A DNA stretch of 64,000 nucleotides from positions 33,766 through 97,765 of the forward strand of contig JADIMK010000008.1 in NCBI GenBank assembly GCA_017694785.1. The letters are read 5' to 3'. This document shows positions 41,076-50,771 of this stretch, one piece after another; the first letter of the stretch is position 1; every line of letters starts with the position of its first letter. The notes beneath the pieces were generated by a model. That model searched no databases and was not told the origin of the DNA. It saw only the letters and a program-made list of their open reading frames with translations. The DNA is from Candidatus Cryptobacteroides intestinigallinarum (GTDB taxonomy: Bacteria > Bacteroidota > Bacteroidia > Bacteroidales > UBA932). Position numbers and translations under genes: made by a program.

Positions 41076-42002
41076 TCACCAGCCCTTTGCAATATTTTCA
41101 GCGATAAGGTCAGTCAGTCTCTGCCTGGCCTCTTCTGATGCCCATGCTATGTGAGGCGAAAAGCTGAACCTCTCAGGATGACTTACGTGCAGGAGCGGAC
41201 TGTCCTGAGGAAGCGGCTCCGAAACGAACACATCAAGCGCGGCTCCGGCTATTGAACCGGCATCTACAGCTTCAGCAAGAGCCTTTTCATCCACAATGCC
41301 ACCTCGGCCCATATTGACAAGGATTGAGGTCGGTTTCATGAGACTGAGCTCAGCGGCCCCTATCAGACCAGCTGTCCTTTCATTGTAAGGAGCATGTATC
41401 GACACAATATCCGATGTCTTGAGCAGCTCACCTAGAGGAAGGCTCGGATACTCCTTGCAATGTGATGTACCAGAAGTAGAGAAATAGCAGACTTTCATTC
41501 CGAAGGCCTCTGCCACCCTGGCTACACGGCTGCCGATGTTCCCCATACCGATTATACCCATTGTCTTGCCTGACAATTCATGATAAGAGACAGATGCTTC
41601 AGTGAAGATACCGCTTCCGGAATATCTTCCGTCCTTGACATAGCTGTCGAAATAACGGGCATTACCTATGAGGGACAGGATATGCATGAATGTGCACTGG
41701 ACGACCGAATCAGTGGAATAACCTGCGACATTCCGCACCGGAATCCCCTTTTCCTGAGCATAGGCAAGATCAATGTTGTTTACTCCGGTTGCGGCCTCAC
41801 AGATGAGCCTGAGACGGGGAGCTGCATCAATGAGTTCTTTCGTTACTTTAACTTTGTTGATGATCAGCACGTCACAGTCTGCCACTCGTTCCAGAGCCTC
41901 CTCCGGAGAAGATAGAGGATAAAGGGAAAGTTCACCGAATCTTTCAATTGCATCGAATGAGACATTGCCCATGGTCGCTGCGTCAAGGAATACGATTTTC
42001 AT
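41076..42002 (-). CDS. D-2-hydroxyacid dehydrogenase, NAD-binding
   Basis: GKTMGIIGMGNIGSRVARVAEAFGM, VNMGRGGIVDEKALAEA, GAALDVFVSEPLP. Confidence 0.92.
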   Translation of the reverse strand: MKIVFLDAATMGNVSFDAIERFGELSLYPLSSPEEALERVADCDVLIINKVKVTKELIDAAPRLRLICEAATGVNNIDLAYAQEKGIPVRNVAGYSTDSVVQCTFMHILSLIGNARYFDSYVKDGRYSGSGIFTEASVSYHELSGKTMGIIGMGNIGSRVARVAEAFGMKVCYFSTSGTSHCKEYPSLPLGELLKTSDIVSIHAPYNERTAGLIGAAELSLMKPTSILVNMGRGGIVDEKALAEAVDAGSIAGAALDVFVSEPLPQDSPLLHVSHPERFSFSPHIAWASEEARQRLTDLIAENIAKGW

Positions 42003-42027
42003 GATCTTATGATGTCATTATGATACA

Positions 42028-42053
42028 GAAAAGGCGGTCCCAGAAGAACCGCC
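42028..42053 (-). terminator. Intrinsic terminator downstream of tRNA-Leu
   Basis: Minus strand GGCGGT-TCTTCTGGG-ACCGCC TTTTC. Confidence 0.75.
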
Positions 42054-42061
42054 ATCCGGAG

Positions 42062-42145
42062 TGCGCAGGATCAGACTCGAACTGACATGCCATCTCTGGC
42101 ACTACCTCCTGAGAGTAGCGCGTCTACCAATTTCGCCACCTGCGC
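42062..42145 (-). tRNA. tRNA-Leu (anticodon CAG)
   Basis: GCGCAGGTGGCGAAATTGGTAGACGCGCTACTCTCAGGAGGTAGTGCCAGAGATGGCATGTCAGTTCGAGTCTGATCCTGCGCA; class II variable arm, loop CTCAGGA. Confidence 0.93.
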
Positions 42146-42222
42146 CTCAGTAAAGTGGGGACAAAGATACAAAAGTTTTTCAAAATACGAACTGTTTTCG
42201 CCAAAATTATTCCACCTTGGAC

Positions 42223-43008
42223 TCAGATTGTGATGTCGAACGTAAACTCCTTTTCCCAGCCGTTGACAATGAAGGTTACATCAGTCTTTGAATAGTCTAC
42301 TGTGAGTTCGATATCCTCAAGATTCCTTGCACTCCAGTCATATCCGGACTCAATTATGATGCTTCCCAAAGCGAAAGTTCTGAGGATCCTGTCATCTTCA
42401 ACAACGTCAAGCTTCAATGACGCATCCTTCTGCCTGGGAAGGCGGACTTCCGAGCGTCCGTCCTTACCGATTTCCGGGACAAACGAAAATTTACCGTCAG
42501 AAGGCTCTCCGGACAAGCCGTACCCATCAACATTTCCCCTTATCCTCAACGAAAAAGGCAGTTCAGCCGCATCATCACACACCAGAAGAATTCGAGCAAG
42601 ACAATAATTCTTTGAAAGGACAGGACGGCTGAAACAATATTCACCATAAGCCTCTATCCTTTCTGAAAACATGTACACTGCCGGACATTGTTCCCCTTCA
42701 GGTATAATGATTCCGTTGGAATCCGAGAAAAATCCCTGGTCTCCACAGTATATGTTGGAAAGATAAAGGCCTTTCCGCACATCAAAAGAATGGCAGGACG
42801 ACTCATTGCCGAGAGGCAGAGCAGTGTTCAAAAGAAAGCCGTCCGTGGATACCAGACTGAGACATACAGAGTCAGCGGCATCACCAATCCCACTGAGGTC
42901 AAACACGATGCGGCATGGACATTCCCCTCTATCTTCCTTCACCGAACATGCCGGGATACACATGATGACCGACACCCACAACAACACGGACGACATTCCT
43001 GTTTTCAT
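42223..43008 (-). CDS. FimB/Mfa2-type fimbrial anchor lipoprotein
   Basis: Lipobox (CIPACSVKEDRGECPC), IVFDLSG...VNIY-type layout typical of Mfa2; adjacent to fimbrillin. Confidence 0.75.
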   Translation of the reverse strand: MKTGMSSVLLWVSVIMCIPACSVKEDRGECPCRIVFDLSGIGDAADSVCLSLVSTDGFLLNTALPLGNESSCHSFDVRKGLYLSNIYCGDQGFFSDSNGIIIPEGEQCPAVYMFSERIEAYGEYCFSRPVLSKNYCLARILLVCDDAAELPFSLRIRGNVDGYGLSGEPSDGKFSFVPEIGKDGRSEVRLPRQKDASLKLDVVEDDRILRTFALGSIIIESGYDWSARNLEDIELTVDYSKTDVTFIVNGWEKEFTFDITI

Positions 43009-43060
43009 ATAGCTGCTTCTTATCTTGATTGCACTACTTCCAGACGTCTGGAATCACTTC

Positions 43061-44029
43061 CTATATTTCAAATGAACCGCTGTATCCATCCTCCCAGTCT
43101 TCGACTTCTATCGTAAATGAGGCATCCCCAGGCAATACAGGCAGCTCCGGATCCGAAGAGCCCGGTCTGGTAATCCTGAGTTCCTTGACAGTATAGATAT
43201 GATTGGATTCTATGGCAGGCATTGTCATGGTATAATAGCATGTCCTTCCTGCAAGCTCCGTCTCGACCACCAGCCTTGTATGACGTTGACACCAATCGAC
43301 TGAAAAAGAATCCTCAACGGTTGGATTCGGATAACAGTAGAAGTGGTGGACTGTCTGATAAGCTGTACCATTGGCAAGCTGGACTGACATATCTCCTGTC
43401 TTTATGAGATCAATGCCTAGGACATCATCATGCATCTTATTATACCATATCGAAGGTTCACTTGTCCCGATGAAACTAATATCGCCTACGACATTGGTAA
43501 GATATATCCCGGTAATCCTGAAATCCGCATTCCTGTACTGTTCAAGCGAAAAATCCGGGACAATGCTTTCTATTGACACTCTGGCGACCAGTCTCTCTAC
43601 AGGTACAAAAACACTTGACGACGCCTTGAGTTCAACTGACTTTCTTCCGAACATAACAAGAGATCCAGGTCTATTGTCCTGCAATACAGTGATTTCTTTC
43701 TCAAGATCCTCCATATCGAAGATATTCGATATCCTTGGAGCATTCACTATTGCAACCACTTCCCTCAAGCCTGCCGTGCAGTCGATGATCATGTCCCTTG
43801 AATCCGAGATTGTCCATGCGTCTATTTTCCCGTCTTCCCTGAAGACAAATACCTGGGCATGGTCCACCGCAGCCTCATCACCAGTATCCGTAATTCTGGT
43901 CATTTCAGAAACAGGAATAGACACATTCAACTTCACATTAGGCGCACTGCATGCCGCAGGAGTCTGCTCTTTCGCGCAGGATGACAGTACGGCTGCCACC
44001 AGCGCAGTGATTATAGATATTCTTTTCAT
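43061..44029 (-). CDS. FimA/Mfa1-like fimbrillin, lipoprotein precursor
   Basis: MKRISIITALVAAVLSSCAKE lipobox; VFVFREDGKIDAW, VFVPVERLVARVSIESI, C-terminal FTIEVEDWEDG. Confidence 0.75.
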   Translation of the reverse strand: MKRISIITALVAAVLSSCAKEQTPAACSAPNVKLNVSIPVSEMTRITDTGDEAAVDHAQVFVFREDGKIDAWTISDSRDMIIDCTAGLREVVAIVNAPRISNIFDMEDLEKEITVLQDNRPGSLVMFGRKSVELKASSSVFVPVERLVARVSIESIVPDFSLEQYRNADFRITGIYLTNVVGDISFIGTSEPSIWYNKMHDDVLGIDLIKTGDMSVQLANGTAYQTVHHFYCYPNPTVEDSFSVDWCQRHTRLVVETELAGRTCYYTMTMPAIESNHIYTVKELRITRPGSSDPELPVLPGDASFTIEVEDWEDGYSGSFEI

Positions 44030-44131
44030 ATAATATTGTATTGATTCTTGTATCATTTTTATATCGTTTTACTTCTTTTATCCCACAACAGATTGCCATC
44101 CGGAATTGCAACAGCTCACTACTGGCCTCCT

Positions 44132-46033
44132 CTACTTCGCAATTTCACCCGCAGACCATTGTTTGACCAGCTGCGAAAGCTCAGGATCAAGATTTGCCCT
44201 GAAACGCAATGCCGGATCCATTGCAATACTTCTGAAGTAATGCTGTTCTGCTTCCTTTTCACGGTCCAGTCTTGCTAAAGCCACTGCTGCCAGATATTCT
44301 GCTTTGGCAGATCTTTCGCTCAAGCCGGACAATATCTCAACGGCAGCATCTTCATATCCAGCCGACAGACAAGCCAGCGCACTGTTATAATCGGAATAAG
44401 GCTGGAGAAGGGCCACTGCCCTCCTGTAGTCAAGATCCCTTATTGCTGCGACTCCAGCCATATAGGTGGAATCAAGTTCTTCCGTATGCACCGTGTCCTT
44501 CTGCTGGCCAGGACGGTGCAGCCAGAATTCAAATCTGACGTTTCTCAGCTTAGGATATATTTTCTCCCTGAGATAACGGTATCCCGGCAATGACGACAAG
44601 ATTGTCTCTACTGAATCCTTGTCCTGTGATGCCCTGACTGACAGGATGGATGAGCATAGTTCAGGCTGCAGCAAGGTATCTGTCTCGGCAAGCAGCTGGA
44701 GCCGATCCCAGTTTTCCGGGACAGATCCATATTTCAATCTTTGCCTCAGGCTGTCAGGGAAATCATGTCTGATATAACTGAGGACAGCTGCCGCACGGTC
44801 TCCGGCAAGTCTCGAATTGAGGGCATATGCTCCTTCAGGGGAACATGATGCTGTCACCACCATGGAATCCAATATATACTCAACCCTACCTGATATGTCC
44901 CTTATGCACCGCCTGACTCTGGAAAGCTCAGAACTGTTGCCTTCAAGCAAGGTATCTATATCTGAGCATCCTTGTCTGAAATCGATGAATGCGCTAGTAT
45001 TGTCATAGACTGTACGGGAAAGTATTCTGGTCCTGTAGCGCGGAGTATCGTCAACCAGTGAAGAAAGGCTGCTTACGTAGAATGTAAGTGAATCCGGGTG
45101 TCTGAGAGAGAGGATTTTCCTGCCGCCGGCATATACTTCACCGTCCATGGAAACAACTATCTTCTTCATTCCAGGGCTGTAAGCCGCTGTCTGGACATAC
45201 CGGTACCTCAGACCTCCGTCTGATCCTGCCATGACTGTATCAAGCCTGATTCCCTCAGAAATCACAGGATCCTTTACATATCTGCTGAACATCTTTCCCG
45301 AGGCCTTCCTCCTGTTTTCATTCCTCAACATAAGTCCATGCCTTGTATAATGGTCCAATGCTTCAAGCTGGCTCACTCCGAAAAGATTTTCTGCTTCAGG
45401 CGATGAAATGAAAGAAGTATCTGATTTCATAGCATAGGTCTCAGGAAAATATCTCTCCAGGAATTTCTCCAGCTGACTGATCCTTATGAAGCGCGCCGAA
45501 TCAGTTATTATGGATGCTACAAAAGCCGCATATCGTTCATATCCTCTCATCTGGGCTTCCCTGTAACGTCTGCCGGTGACATACAGTGGCTCAAGTAGAG
45601 TCTCCTGTCCCATCGTCTCCATCTTTGGAGAAAGCTTCAGCTTCCATCCGGACCCTATCATCTCCGGCGGGACATCTATGTCAAACTCCATCGATACAAT
45701 GCCGTTCCGCTCAGCTACATTCCGGAATCTTGCTACGACAAGTGACGCAGATATCACATCAGTAGCCACCATCTCTCCAGTGGACATCTCCCTGATTGCA
45801 TTCATTATCAAAGGCTCTCCATCATCATATCCGTCCGTGTCCACAATACGGCCAAGATCAGCCTCCGATCCATAGTCCGACTCCTTTGGCGGAGCTGTGA
45901 TGTCCTCAGGCATATACATACTGACATTGACAGCTCCTGCAGCAATCTCAGATACTGCTCTGGTCATTGTACAGGAAGCCAAAGCCAGGCCAACAGGCAA
46001 AAGCGCCATACAGACCTTTCCGGATATTTCCAT
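44132..46033 (-). CDS. Fimbrial-cluster OmpA-like lipoprotein (DUF3868-like N-terminal region)
   Basis: VGLALASCTM lipobox; PLYVTGRRYREAQMRGYERYAAFVAS; OmpA-like DSMVVTASCSPEGAYALNSRLAGDRAAAVLSYI; TPR-like C-terminus. Start moved from 46096. Confidence 0.65.
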   Translation of the reverse strand: MEISGKVCMALLPVGLALASCTMTRAVSEIAAGAVNVSMYMPEDITAPPKESDYGSEADLGRIVDTDGYDDGEPLIMNAIREMSTGEMVATDVISASLVVARFRNVAERNGIVSMEFDIDVPPEMIGSGWKLKLSPKMETMGQETLLEPLYVTGRRYREAQMRGYERYAAFVASIITDSARFIRISQLEKFLERYFPETYAMKSDTSFISSPEAENLFGVSQLEALDHYTRHGLMLRNENRRKASGKMFSRYVKDPVISEGIRLDTVMAGSDGGLRYRYVQTAAYSPGMKKIVVSMDGEVYAGGRKILSLRHPDSLTFYVSSLSSLVDDTPRYRTRILSRTVYDNTSAFIDFRQGCSDIDTLLEGNSSELSRVRRCIRDISGRVEYILDSMVVTASCSPEGAYALNSRLAGDRAAAVLSYIRHDFPDSLRQRLKYGSVPENWDRLQLLAETDTLLQPELCSSILSVRASQDKDSVETILSSLPGYRYLREKIYPKLRNVRFEFWLHRPGQQKDTVHTEELDSTYMAGVAAIRDLDYRRAVALLQPYSDYNSALACLSAGYEDAAVEILSGLSERSAKAEYLAAVALARLDREKEAEQHYFRSIAMDPALRFRANLDPELSQLVKQWSAGEIAK

Positions 46034-46070
46034 GATCATGCAGATCTTTTCAATACATATTCCCATAAGA

Positions 46071-46637
46071 CTAGAACACATAAGAAATAGAGACAATGAG
46101 ATCGTCTGGAAGTATGAAGCCCTTTATTCCGGATGCCACAGTCACTCCGCAAGTCGGACAGGTATATTCCGTATATTTTTTCACGCCTCCCCAGAATCCG
46201 AGTCCGAACTCGAGATTGAGGTTTTCACTCAGCATATAGGCGTATCCCGCAGTAAATCCCACTCCTGCACGGTCTCCCTCCTCTGTCCTGCGGGATATGA
46301 TTCCGCCCATATTGTATTCCTGATACTGAAGCTTACCTGCTATCCACCAGCCTGAATACACATGCCATGGCCAGAATCTGGCACCCAATGCATATGACTG
46401 CTGACGCATCTGGAACTGCTTCCTCTGGCCAGATGTCCGGAAGGTCCACGGATTGTATCGGGCTCCTGCCGTGACACTCCAATGTCTGGCAGGAGAGTAT
46501 GACAGTTCTGCATTCAGTGTTCCCAGGCATGCATATCCGATGAGATTTGCAGAAGCTGAAAACTTCCTTGCCTGGCAAGGTATGCAGCCGATCATGGCAG
46601 CTGCTGCCGCCGAAAGGAAATACTCCAGTATTTTCAT
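46071..46637 (-). CDS. DUF3575-like outer membrane protein of fimbrial locus
   Basis: NLIGYACLGTLNAELSYSPARHWSVTAGARYNPWTF...ALGARFWPWHVYSGWWIAGKLQYQEYN. Confidence 0.8.
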   Translation of the reverse strand: MKILEYFLSAAAAAMIGCIPCQARKFSASANLIGYACLGTLNAELSYSPARHWSVTAGARYNPWTFRTSGQRKQFQMRQQSYALGARFWPWHVYSGWWIAGKLQYQEYNMGGIISRRTEEGDRAGVGFTAGYAYMLSENLNLEFGLGFWGGVKKYTEYTCPTCGVTVASGIKGFILPDDLIVSISYVF

Positions 46638-46661
46638 GATTTATATCGTAAATGAAGGGTA

Positions 46662-48239
46662 TCAATTGTATCTGCTGAATGCCTGTTCTATGACTGTTTC
46701 CTTTCCAGGGCACACAGCTATGAGCTTTTCTTTCAGGACATCTCTATCTATGGCCTCATTGTCAATGGCCTCGAATATATCCGAACGGGAAATGCCCCTG
46801 TTGTCAAGGTATCTGAAGATCTGCGGACGGAACCAGAACGATGTACCGAATGAAGGTACCTGCCCTCCGTAACGTTCCTTATACATCATGCTTTCCAGAT
46901 AATAGGCCCACATTTCCCCGACTTCACAATATCCGGCATCCTGTTCATCACCGTTTCCGTATGTCATGCCTCCTGATGTCAGATACGATGTCAGGATAAA
47001 CATTATATACTTGTTCCAGTAGCTGTTCCCGACCTTGGCATAATGGCTGGCATGGGCCAGTTCATGGCAGGTCTCGCTATACAGGTCCCTATAATCAGGA
47101 GAATCCGCTGTCCCGATTGTAATATCAGGTGCAAAAAATGCTATGATGGCAGAAAATACTCCGAGGAAATTAGAAAGAAGCCTACTTTCGACAAAGGCTC
47201 CGTGATGCACCATGACCGCACTGCTTGCTGTCATCCCTGAAAAGAGCCATATCCTGAGGTCCGAAGGAGGAGGGTCAATGCCCATGTCATCATCGGTACA
47301 GCGTGATATATAGTCATAGGCGGCATTGTTTACCACACATCTGTTGAAGAGTTTGCTGTCCGAGGATTTTGACACTGTTACAGAAAGTCCCTGCGGCGAT
47401 GATTTCCCGAGAGCGGAGGTAGAAGCCGGAACAATGACCAGATTGAACCCTATGGCAAAGCTTTTTTCGTTCTTGAATACAAGCCTGTAGTTTACTTTTG
47501 CAGAAAAATTCTTCTGCATCTGATAATATCCGTCACGGTCTGTATAGGCTGTCGCTATCTTTACAAATGTATTGCAGCGCACCCGGACACCTGCGACACC
47601 GAAAGGTTTACCTCCGTCGGCATGTTCATCAATTATCGTGATACGGCCGGAAGGCTTATACTTGGTAGCCTTCGTCTGAGGTACGAGCCGGTCTCCGTTA
47701 CCTGTGATCCGATATGCTTCAGCTTCAAGGGCTGCCCAGTCAATAGTCTCACCGGAACGGGTAGTGATATTGCTGTCCGCGATGAAACATTCGTCCAGAA
47801 TCTCATATCTGATGTCCGGGAATTCAAAATCAGCCGGTACCACAGTATACTGCCATGTAATGTCATCTTCACCGACAGAGGGATCCTGATAATAGTCCCC
47901 GTCCACAATTACGGCATAATCTACAGGATGGTCGACAAGCTCCAGACCCATATCTTCAAGAGCTTCATATTCAGAAGTATTTTCCGGAAGAAATCTCACA
48001 TAGAGATCAGTAGTGCTGATGTCATCCCTGGAACGAGTAGGATAAAGTGAGGTATAAGCCCTTCTGACATTCTCTGTCTTGTAGGGGTTCTCAAGTTTCT
48101 CACCAAGCACAATCATATCGTGAGAAAGTGTGTAGCCAGGATCTGACGGCAGATTCCCGGCATCAGGTCCAGAAGGACCGTCCTTGCTGCATGAGACCAT
48201 TGCCAGCAGCATCAAAGGAAATGCAAGATATCGTTTCAT
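46662..48239 (-). CDS. Putative zinc metallopeptidase lipoprotein with carboxypeptidase-regulatory-like domain
   Basis: Lipobox LLAMVSCSKD; TYSETCHELAHASHYAKVG (HExxH) with downstream EVGEMWAYYLE; KPSGRITIIDEHADGGKPFGVAGVRVRC...TDRDGYYQM. Confidence 0.6.
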   Translation of the reverse strand: MKRYLAFPLMLLAMVSCSKDGPSGPDAGNLPSDPGYTLSHDMIVLGEKLENPYKTENVRRAYTSLYPTRSRDDISTTDLYVRFLPENTSEYEALEDMGLELVDHPVDYAVIVDGDYYQDPSVGEDDITWQYTVVPADFEFPDIRYEILDECFIADSNITTRSGETIDWAALEAEAYRITGNGDRLVPQTKATKYKPSGRITIIDEHADGGKPFGVAGVRVRCNTFVKIATAYTDRDGYYQMQKNFSAKVNYRLVFKNEKSFAIGFNLVIVPASTSALGKSSPQGLSVTVSKSSDSKLFNRCVVNNAAYDYISRCTDDDMGIDPPPSDLRIWLFSGMTASSAVMVHHGAFVESRLLSNFLGVFSAIIAFFAPDITIGTADSPDYRDLYSETCHELAHASHYAKVGNSYWNKYIMFILTSYLTSGGMTYGNGDEQDAGYCEVGEMWAYYLESMMYKERYGGQVPSFGTSFWFRPQIFRYLDNRGISRSDIFEAIDNEAIDRDVLKEKLIAVCPGKETVIEQAFSRYN

Positions 48240-48363
48240 GGCATCTTTTGTTTTTCAGATGCAAAAGTATCCTGCATTATCCGTGTTCAGGAAAAACAAA
48301 CGTTTAACTTGAAAACGGGCCTCCGGCGCCGTCTCATGGCAGACTGATGGAAGCAAAAGAGAC

Positions 48364-48411
48364 AAAAAAAGCAGAAATCCGGAGCCAAGTGGCTGGCAGC
48401 CGGATCTCTGC
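48364..48411 (-). terminator. Intrinsic terminator downstream of deoC
   Basis: Minus strand GCAGAgATCCGG...CCGGATtTCTGC TTTTTTT. Confidence 0.8.
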
Positions 48412-48486
48412 ATCAAAACAAATTTATGTAATAAGTCCAGTAACCGATATATCAAATATAAAAATATATCAGTTCAACATATCAGT

Positions 48487-49380
48487 CTAAAAATATGTCA
48501 CAGTCTTGTGCTCCACTGCAGACAGGATATTGTTCGCCAGACGGCTTACCCCCAGACGGAACAGGCTCTTGTCAAGCCATTCCTTTCCAAGGACAGTCGA
48601 GACTATAGAATAGTAGCTTACAGCATCCATAGCTGAAGAAATTCCACCTGCAGGCTTGAATCCCACCTTTCTTCCTGTCTTCGCATGATATGCAGCAATT
48701 GCCTCACACATGACGTATGCAGCGGCAGGCGTAGCATTGACGCTCACCTTTCCTGTTGAAGTCTTTATGAAATCTGCTCCAGCTTCCATCGCCAGAAACG
48801 AGGCCTCGGCAATCTTCTCAAGACTCATTATTACACCGGTCTCCAGGATCACCTTCAGATGCACCTTACGGCCCTGACGGGCAGCAGCCTCATCAATACA
48901 TCTGCGGACCTGTCGGATCTCTTCTGCAGCCGTCTCTTCGTCTCCTGCCAGAAAGGCATTCAAGGCAAGGACGATGTCTACTTCATCAGCACCGCCCTCT
49001 ACTGCCAGCTCACATTCACGCAGCTTCACTTCCAGGAAACTCTGTGATGACGGGAAGCATGCAGCAACCACTGTCACATGTACCTCATCCGTAGCACGGG
49101 TAGCCTTCACCGTCGAAGCAAAGTTCGGATACACACAGATTGATGCAGGAAGCGGATAGCCCGGAAAACTGTTCCTGAAGTCATTCACTTTTTCTGTCAG
49201 CCTGGCGATCGACAGCTTTGTGTCATCAGTTTTGAGAGATGTAAGATCCATGACAGAGAAACATTCCTTCAGAACCTGTTCTGAAACCACGTTGTCAAGA
49301 TTGGCTGCAATCATTTCAAGAGCATGGTCAATCTTCATCTTGTCCGGAACATATCCGTATTTTTTCAGCAAGTTGCACAT
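48487..49380 (-). CDS. deoC: Deoxyribose-phosphate aldolase
   Basis: ELAVEGGADEVDIVL, LKVILETGVI, GADFIKTSTGKVSVNATPAA, VGFKPAGGIS. Confidence 0.94.
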   Translation of the reverse strand: MCNLLKKYGYVPDKMKIDHALEMIAANLDNVVSEQVLKECFSVMDLTSLKTDDTKLSIARLTEKVNDFRNSFPGYPLPASICVYPNFASTVKATRATDEVHVTVVAACFPSSQSFLEVKLRECELAVEGGADEVDIVLALNAFLAGDEETAAEEIRQVRRCIDEAAARQGRKVHLKVILETGVIMSLEKIAEASFLAMEAGADFIKTSTGKVSVNATPAAAYVMCEAIAAYHAKTGRKVGFKPAGGISSAMDAVSYYSIVSTVLGKEWLDKSLFRLGVSRLANNILSAVEHKTVTYF

Positions 49381-49407
49381 AGTATTGGGTTTTATCAGTT
49401 AATTTTT

Positions 49408-49863
49408 CTATTCCTTTATCTTGGAGTCAATTATGATTGTCACAGGTCCATCGTTGAGAAGTTCGACCTTCATATCTGCGCCAAAGATGCCTGTCTTCAC
49501 AGGCTTTCCCAACCTTTCCGAGAGCATTGCGATGAACCTCTCATAAAGCGGAACAGCCACATCTGGCTTTGCAGCCTTTATATATGACGGGCGGTTACCT
49601 CTGGCTGTAGAAGCATACAAGGTGAACTGGCTGACAAGGAGAATCTCTCCGGCCACATCAGTCAAAGGCTTGTTCATCACCCCATTGTCATCATCGAACA
49701 CCCTGAGCGAAACTATCTTCCTTGCCATCCACTCCAGATCCTCTTCCGTGTCTTCATCGACAAATGCGGCAAGGACAAGAAGGCCCGTACCTATCTCTGC
49801 CCTGTAGTCTTCATCCGGCACTGATACCGAAGCATTTCTGACTCTCTGTATGACTGTTCTCAT
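49408..49863 (-). CDS. dtd: D-aminoacyl-tRNA deacylase
   Basis: MRTVIQRVRNASVSV, ILLVSQFTLYASTARGNRPSY, KTGIFGADMKVELLNDGPVTIIIDS. Confidence 0.95.
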   Translation of the reverse strand: MRTVIQRVRNASVSVPDEDYRAEIGTGLLVLAAFVDEDTEEDLEWMARKIVSLRVFDDDNGVMNKPLTDVAGEILLVSQFTLYASTARGNRPSYIKAAKPDVAVPLYERFIAMLSERLGKPVKTGIFGADMKVELLNDGPVTIIIDSKIKE

Positions 49864-49867
49864 CGTA

Positions 49868-50632
49868 CTATCCCCTGATCTGTATCATGAAGCCTTCATC
49901 GGCAAGCGGCCTCACCATTTCTTCCATCTGGGCAGCAGTGAATTTCTGAAGCCCTTTCATAGGAGTCTCCCTGTCGATCGTATATACCATTATTTCCCTT
50001 GGACGGAGCCTCCTCACGATATCTATCCATCCTGACAGCTCCTCCGGTGAAGAAGAATCAAAATCCGGACTCTTCAGGAACATGGTCTGCAGGATAAAGT
50101 TTCCTTTGAAACGTTCCAGGGCACAGATGACCTTCTCCAGAGAATATCCGCCTGCGGGACGGTTGATTGCCTTTACAGCAGCATCAGTAGCCGCATCTAT
50201 CTTCATGATAGGGTTATCGACTTTTTCAAGAGCTGAGAAGATTTCTTCCCGGCACGCCATGACAGCATTTGATAGCACCGACACCTTGGACTGTGGATAA
50301 TACCTGTCCCTGAGCTCCAGGGTAACATCTATTATAGCCGGGAAATACGGATTGAGAGTAGGCTCCCCGTTGCCTGAAAATGTTATTGAATCTATAGCTA
50401 TTCCATCCTCTGAACATTTTTCAAGCTTTGACGACAAGGCCTTCCGGACATCATCCGGACCGGGGAATATACGTCTGCCTGCCGGCATTCCGTCCCTGTT
50501 CCAGCCGCATTCACAATATATGCAGTCGAAATTGCACAACTTGCCCTCAACAGGCAGGACATTCACCCCCAGGGATGACCCCAGACGTCTGCTGTGGATC
50601 GGTCCGAAAGCAATCTGTTCAAAATGGAGCAT
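49868..50632 (-). CDS. Radical SAM protein
   Basis: IHSRRLGSSLGVNVLPVEGKLCNFDCIYCECGWN (CxxxCxxC) and TFSGNGEPTLNP. Confidence 0.9.
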   Translation of the reverse strand: MLHFEQIAFGPIHSRRLGSSLGVNVLPVEGKLCNFDCIYCECGWNRDGMPAGRRIFPGPDDVRKALSSKLEKCSEDGIAIDSITFSGNGEPTLNPYFPAIIDVTLELRDRYYPQSKVSVLSNAVMACREEIFSALEKVDNPIMKIDAATDAAVKAINRPAGGYSLEKVICALERFKGNFILQTMFLKSPDFDSSSPEELSGWIDIVRRLRPREIMVYTIDRETPMKGLQKFTAAQMEEMVRPLADEGFMIQIRG

Positions 50633-50771
50633 TGCTGTTATTCAGTTTAACATCATAGCCGTTCCCAACGGCCATACCTTATTGACCATTCAACTTATAT
50701 TGTATTCTTCCTTACTATTCCGTCCTCTTTGCACGGTTTATCCCACCGGGATATACAGGCACTGCACTTAC

